Origin: Methylomusa anaerophila
GTDB taxonomy: Bacteria; Bacillota; Negativicutes; Sporomusales; Sporomusaceae
Direction: 5' to 3'
Length of the DNA: 64,000 bases
NCBI RefSeq assembly: GCF_003966895.1
Contig: NZ_AP018449.1
Location: forward strand, 317,424 to 381,423
In this document: piece after piece, positions 60,328 to 64,000 of the stretch
Position numbering within the stretch: the stretch's first letter is position 1
Layout of the letters: every line of letters begins with the position of its first letter
The notes under the pieces: model-generated
What the model was told of the DNA's origin: nothing
The model's database searches: none
What the model saw: the letters and a program-made list of their open reading frames with translations, nothing else
Program-made: the position numbers and the translations under genes

Positions 60328-63300
60328 TTATTTATATAATGCATGGTATATTACCCCCGTTTCGGTGTTAATGCCCAGCTCCCATCCACCTACATTTATG
60401 AAGTACCTTCCTGGTGCTGAAGTTGCCAAATTCGCCATCCCCTGTTGAACTGCTGAATTAAAACTGGATAACATCGCTTGACTTCTTATTTCTGCTGTCC
60501 AACTTTCAGCGCCAAACCTATTAATATTTTCTGCCATATGCTTCGTAGCGTTCGAATTAACATATAGAACCCTCTGTGCAGTTTGAAGTTGGAATGTTGC
60601 TGGTATAGCCGTACCAGGTAAATTACTAGCTATTGGGGTTATTTTGTCCCAAACTGTACCTGTAACAGTACCAGTTGCCGCTGCTTTATACCAGTTACCC
60701 GCTACATAATACAGCGTCACACCAGCTACTACAGCAGTTGCAGCACCAGCTAACAGTGTTCCAGTACTAATAGTCGGAACATTATCCGGATTAGAAGGAA
60801 TCATAGCTTGTCTAAATGATGCTAAGTTATCAGAAAGACTACCACCTTCATTATAATTAAAGTCAATTCCTAGTTGTTGCGCAGCTGCATTTAAAATATT
60901 AATTGTATCTGCATCTTTATCTGCTGCTTCGCCTAATCCTGAATTATTTGGATTACGATTATTATTTGTATTAACCGTACTCCAATCTAAAATTGCTTTT
61001 ACTATATCTTCTGTGTTTCCTGTATTCTGTGCTTTGACTATTGCATTTGACAAGTCACTGTACATCTTCATTTGCTGATCGTGCATCAATCCATTATTTA
61101 CGATACCCGATACAGCGGTTGATGCGCCTGTCTGACCACTACCACCTGCAATTTCGGATGCAGCTGCCCCAATGATCGCACTGGCCCATTGCTGCAAATC
61201 AGGAGATAAATTTTGAAGTTGTCCGTGTATAGCTTCACTTACCCCAGCGCCTACTGCCCCAGAACCAAAGCTATTGCCACCAAGATCAGACATAATACCG
61301 CCGGCTAAAGCGTGTAGAGCTATTTCATTCGCTCCACCTGGAGCCCATGCATCTCTCCGGGCTAAAGCTTCGTTATATGCGTCCGTTTCCGGTGTAGCAT
61401 TTGCAAGATCAGACGCTGCTTTTTTGTATTGTGAAAGTGCCAAATCACCAATTGCTTTATATGCTACTTCGCCAAATAATTGAGCTAATTCCTGTTTTTC
61501 CTGAACTGTCTTTTTATCAAATATCTGGTCGAGTGCATTTAAAGCACCGGCGGGGTCACGACTTAAACCACTCAGATCCTGATTCGGATTACTCCTGACT
61601 TCAATAGTTCCGGGTGAAATAGCTGATTGGGTTGTACTTGAGGCATCCCCACTAGCTGATACTCCAAGATTAGGCGTTAGTCCCAGGTCTTTCTTTTCTA
61701 CGTCGTTACCATTCGCATCTTTTCCTGCTGCGTAGCCAATACCTTTGCTGCTTGCTGAATACTCCGCCTTATTCTCAATATCCGAGTAAGTCAGCGTATC
61801 GGTACTGAGCTTATTCTTATCCGGCGTAGCCTCGCTGCTAATCACCGCACCCTTCAGGTCGGTATTCTTCCCCACATAAATATCAAAGCCTTCCGCCCCG
61901 GCAAAAATCCCTGCCTGACCGGTGACACTGTCATAGTTGGAGTTGGTCTTGCCGGTATTGAAGGAGCCCGTTGTACCGCTGATCTTGCCGGTGCCGAAAC
62001 CAATGCCGGTGCTTTGATTGTTCGCCGTGTAGTCATCGCTGTCCTGCGTGCTGGCGAGGTTGAGGTTGCCGCCGATGTCGGCCACGACTTTGTCGCCTTT
62101 GACCTGGGAACCGATAATGTTGGTGTCGTTGCCGGATTTGAGGGTTACGGTGCCGGCGGCGTCGATGACGCTGCCGGTATGGGTTACCGTGTTGCCGTTT
62201 TCCGTGCCGTGGCCGGAGCCGAAGCCGCCGGTCAGGCCGGTAAAGTTGCCGTCAAGGCCGAAGGATGCTCCCAAGGACCAGGAGGAGGAACTGGTTTTGC
62301 CGTCGATCTGTTGTTGGTTTTGGGCGGCGTCCAGGTTGAGGTTTTGCTTGGCGTCGAGCAGGACGTCGATGGCATGGATGTTTGTCGCTATCAGGTTGAT
62401 ATCCCCGTCGGTGGCAGTGATGTTGACGTTGCCGCCGGCGTTGATGTTGGACGGGTTGACGGTTTCGGCGTGGGTTGTTTGTTCGGCGCTCATTTGGCTG
62501 CTGCCGATGCTGACGCCGACACCCACTCCTTTTGTCAGGTTGCCTTTGAAGTCCTTCAGTTTCTCAAGATCTTTAACGGCTTTGTACTCATACAGCGTTT
62601 TAAGCCGGTCATCCTGTACCTGGCCCGAGCGCTGGATGTCGTTATAAGCACCCGTGGCAGCATCGATTACGCCGCCGCCTAAGGATACACTCAGGCCGCT
62701 TTGCTTGAATTCGTATTTGTACTGGCTGTCGTAGGTGTTTACTGTGTTGTCGATGGTGACATTTTTGCCGCTGATGTTGGTGTCCTGGCCGCTGATAATT
62801 GTAGTCCCGGCGCTGTTGACTTGGTTGCCGGCAATGAGGTTGACGTTGCCGTCGATGGAGCCGATGGTGCTGCCGGCTTGCTCCATGGTTTGTTGATCGA
62901 GGGTGGTTTTTTCGCTTTTGCTGCCGATGGTGAAGCCGAGGCCGCCGCTGCTGAAGAGGCCGGAGGTTTTTTGCTGGCGCATGTGTTCTTCCTGGGAGGT
63001 TTGTTGGGCGGCGGTAAGGGTAATGTCGTTGCCGGCCTGCAGGGTTACGTCATGGGTGGCGGCTACGTTGCTGCCGCTGATGTTGATGTCCCGGCCGGTT
63101 TGGACACTGATGCTGTCGGCCGAAAGGGTGGTGCCCTGGCTTAGGGTTTCCTGAACTTGGTCGTGGGTGGTGTAGGTGGTGCTGGAGAAGAAGCCGCTGG
63201 TGCCTTTGTGCTGATGGTTTTCCTCCACATTGTCGCTGCTCTGGCCTGCTGTCAGGTTGACGTCGCGGCCGGCGGTGAGGGTGAGGGGGCCTTGGCTGTC

Positions 63301-64000
63301 CAGGTAGGCGGCTCTGGCGTTGAGGTCATTGCCGGCTTGCAGTTCGGTGCTGCCCTGGGTTTGGATGGTGGTGCCGGTTTCGCTGCTGAAGCTGTCGCTG
63401 CGCCGGTTGTTGCCATCCCAGACCAGGCGGTTGCTGCCGCTTTGCCCGACGGTGCCGAGGTTGAGGTCCTGCCCGGCGGCAAGGGTGGTTTGGCTGTCGG
63501 TGCCGCTGTTGTTGATTTCGGCGGCGGTGAGGTTGACGTTGCGTTGGGCGCTGGCCAGGAGCAGCCCGTTGCTGCCGGTGACGTAGAGGCCGGCGATTCG
63601 GTCGATGACGGTGCGGCTGCCGTTGTCGTTGGCCGCGGCCGTGGTGGTGGTGACGAGATTGAGGTCTCTGCCGGCCTGGGCGGTAAGGCTGCTGACGGCT
63701 TCCAGCCGCCCGCCGATGTTGTCAAGGTCGGTTCGGGCTTGCAGGTCCAGGTTGTTGCCCCGGATGCTGCCGCCGAGGTTGCGGATGTTTTCGGCGGTCA
63801 GAGCGACCAGGTTGTTGCCGGCGATGCCGCCGCTGTTGGTGAGGTCGCCGCTGAGGTTGAGCTTTACGTCATAGCCGGAGAGCAAAGCTCCTGAGGCAGC
63901 TAGGTCGCCTTCTTTGAGGGCGCACACGTAGAGTTGGGGTACCAGCGCCCGCGTTGTTTGGCCGTCCGGCAGGATCACGTCTTTTTCCACCAGCCAGACC
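60328..64000 (-). CDS. cdiA: CdiA-type filamentous haemagglutinin/contact-dependent inhibition toxin (5' end off window)
   Basis: At least 1220 residues, open to the window edge. It shows filamentous haemagglutinin repeats (TAGRDVNLTAGQS, LQAGNDITLTAAQQTSQEE), the SGLFSSGGLGFTIGSKSEK region, and a long repeat block shared with the orphans. Next comes a pretoxin domain (FGSGAVGAGVSEAIHGQLQNL, ASAIIGAAASEIAGGSGQTGAS), a hydrophobic helix (LLAGAATAVVAGVTLYYVAG), and a ~100-residue C-terminal toxin of unrecognised type. It would be exported through a CdiB transporter and deliver the toxin on contact. CdiB is not in the window. Confidence 0.9.
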   Translation of the reverse strand, partial: VWLVEKDVILPDGQTTRALVPQLYVCALKEGDLAASGALLSGYDVKLNLSGDLTNSGGIAGNNLVALTAENIRNLGGSIRGNNLDLQARTDLDNIGGRLEAVSSLTAQAGRDLNLVTTTTAAANDNGSRTVIDRIAGLYVTGSNGLLLASAQRNVNLTAAEINNSGTDSQTTLAAGQDLNLGTVGQSGSNRLVWDGNNRRSDSFSSETGTTIQTQGSTELQAGNDLNARAAYLDSQGPLTLTAGRDVNLTAGQSSDNVEENHQHKGTSGFFSSTTYTTHDQVQETLSQGTTLSADSISVQTGRDINISGSNVAATHDVTLQAGNDITLTAAQQTSQEEHMRQQKTSGLFSSGGLGFTIGSKSEKTTLDQQTMEQAGSTIGSIDGNVNLIAGNQVNSAGTTIISGQDTNISGKNVTIDNTVNTYDSQYKYEFKQSGLSVSLGGGVIDAATGAYNDIQRSGQVQDDRLKTLYEYKAVKDLEKLKDFKGNLTKGVGVGVSIGSSQMSAEQTTHAETVNPSNINAGGNVNITATDGDINLIATNIHAIDVLLDAKQNLNLDAAQNQQQIDGKTSSSSWSLGASFGLDGNFTGLTGGFGSGHGTENGNTVTHTGSVIDAAGTVTLKSGNDTNIIGSQVKGDKVVADIGGNLNLASTQDSDDYTANNQSTGIGFGTGKISGTTGSFNTGKTNSNYDSVTGQAGIFAGAEGFDIYVGKNTDLKGAVISSEATPDKNKLSTDTLTYSDIENKAEYSASSKGIGYAAGKDANGNDVEKKDLGLTPNLGVSASGDASSTTQSAISPGTIEVRSNPNQDLSGLSRDPAGALNALDQIFDKKTVQEKQELAQLFGEVAYKAIGDLALSQYKKAASDLANATPETDAYNEALARRDAWAPGGANEIALHALAGGIMSDLGGNSFGSGAVGAGVSEAIHGQLQNLSPDLQQWASAIIGAAASEIAGGSGQTGASTAVSGIVNNGLMHDQQMKMYSDLSNAIVKAQNTGNTEDIVKAILDWSTVNTNNNRNPNNSGLGEAADKDADTINILNAAAQQLGIDFNYNEGGSLSDNLASFRQAMIPSNPDNVPTISTGTLLAGAATAVVAGVTLYYVAGNWYKAAATGTVTGTVWDKITPIASNLPGTAIPATFQLQTAQRVLYVNSNATKHMAENINRFGAESWTAEIRSQAMLSSFNSAVQQGMANLATSAPGRYFINVGGWELGINTETGVIYHALYK

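Noticed and set aside
62014-63894. Long plus-strand open frames rich in V, A, G and D opposite cdiA
   Set aside because: They mirror the repetitive coding strand of cdiA (period-3 bias shows through), have no ribosome sites and repeat in all cdiA copies.

Overview
The window looks like the chromosome of an anaerobic diderm Firmicute (class Negativicutes, Sporomusa/Pelosinus-type; inferred). Firmicute features (strong AGGAGG ribosome sites, CstR/CsoR, HxlR and WYL regulators) sit beside outer-membrane features (a TonB-dependent receptor and CdiA-type filamentous adhesin/toxins). No rRNA, tRNA or CRISPR array was seen.

Left part, 1-11.8 kb. A minus-strand operon encodes a nitrogenase-like system: a catalytic-type D/K pair (8746-10248, 7405-8742), a NifX-like carrier (6898-7311), a NifH-like reductase (5431-6306), and a second E/N-like pair (3992-5413, 2644-3990) whose alpha member has lost most cluster ligands. 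A NitT/TauT/SsuABC-type importer follows (2613 to 1). It starts from a recognisable promoter, then an intrinsic terminator before the first gene (attenuation). A MarR gene with a perfect 34-bp palindromic operator is divergent. True N2 fixation is not assured; organosulfur reduction (methylthio-alkane reductase-like) is the alternative I favour.

11.8-27.3 kb. A peptide/nickel-type ABC importer follows, with a tiny FmdE-like ORF coupled to its binding protein. Next comes a DUF134 regulator plus a Mrp/MinD-ferredoxin/NifX Fe-S ATPase operon. These two transcription units share a 12-bp palindrome at their predicted start sites. Then come a NapH-like ferredoxin protein and a TonB receptor operon, which carries a second FmdE-like micro-ORF and the wreck of a second binding protein.

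27.3-45.5 kb. Sulfur and persulfide genes: a broken yeiH, LysR, TauE/SafE, a CoA-disulfide/persulfide reductase-rhodanese fusion, a CstR-like repressor, cystathionine beta-synthase and cystathionine gamma-lyase. Two copies of a ~115-bp hairpin element lie 24-28 bp before the start codons of the rhodanese-fusion and CBS genes. Assorted regulators, methyltransferases, an ABC-2 exporter and an MFS transporter complete the region.

45.5-64 kb. An accessory region: a decayed toxin-antitoxin pair, then a contact-dependent inhibition (CDI) locus read right to left. It has the 3' half of a large cdiA with its immunity gene, and three displaced orphan cdiA segments, two still carrying a toxin end and an immunity gene. 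Shared terminators, REP-like hairpins and duplicated zinc-ribbon micro-genes separate the modules. An AT-rich insert (55.2-58.7 kb) holds an IS110 element and a plasmid-like replicon (Rep-like protein, ribbon-helix-helix protein, three 22-bp iterons, tyrosine recombinase).
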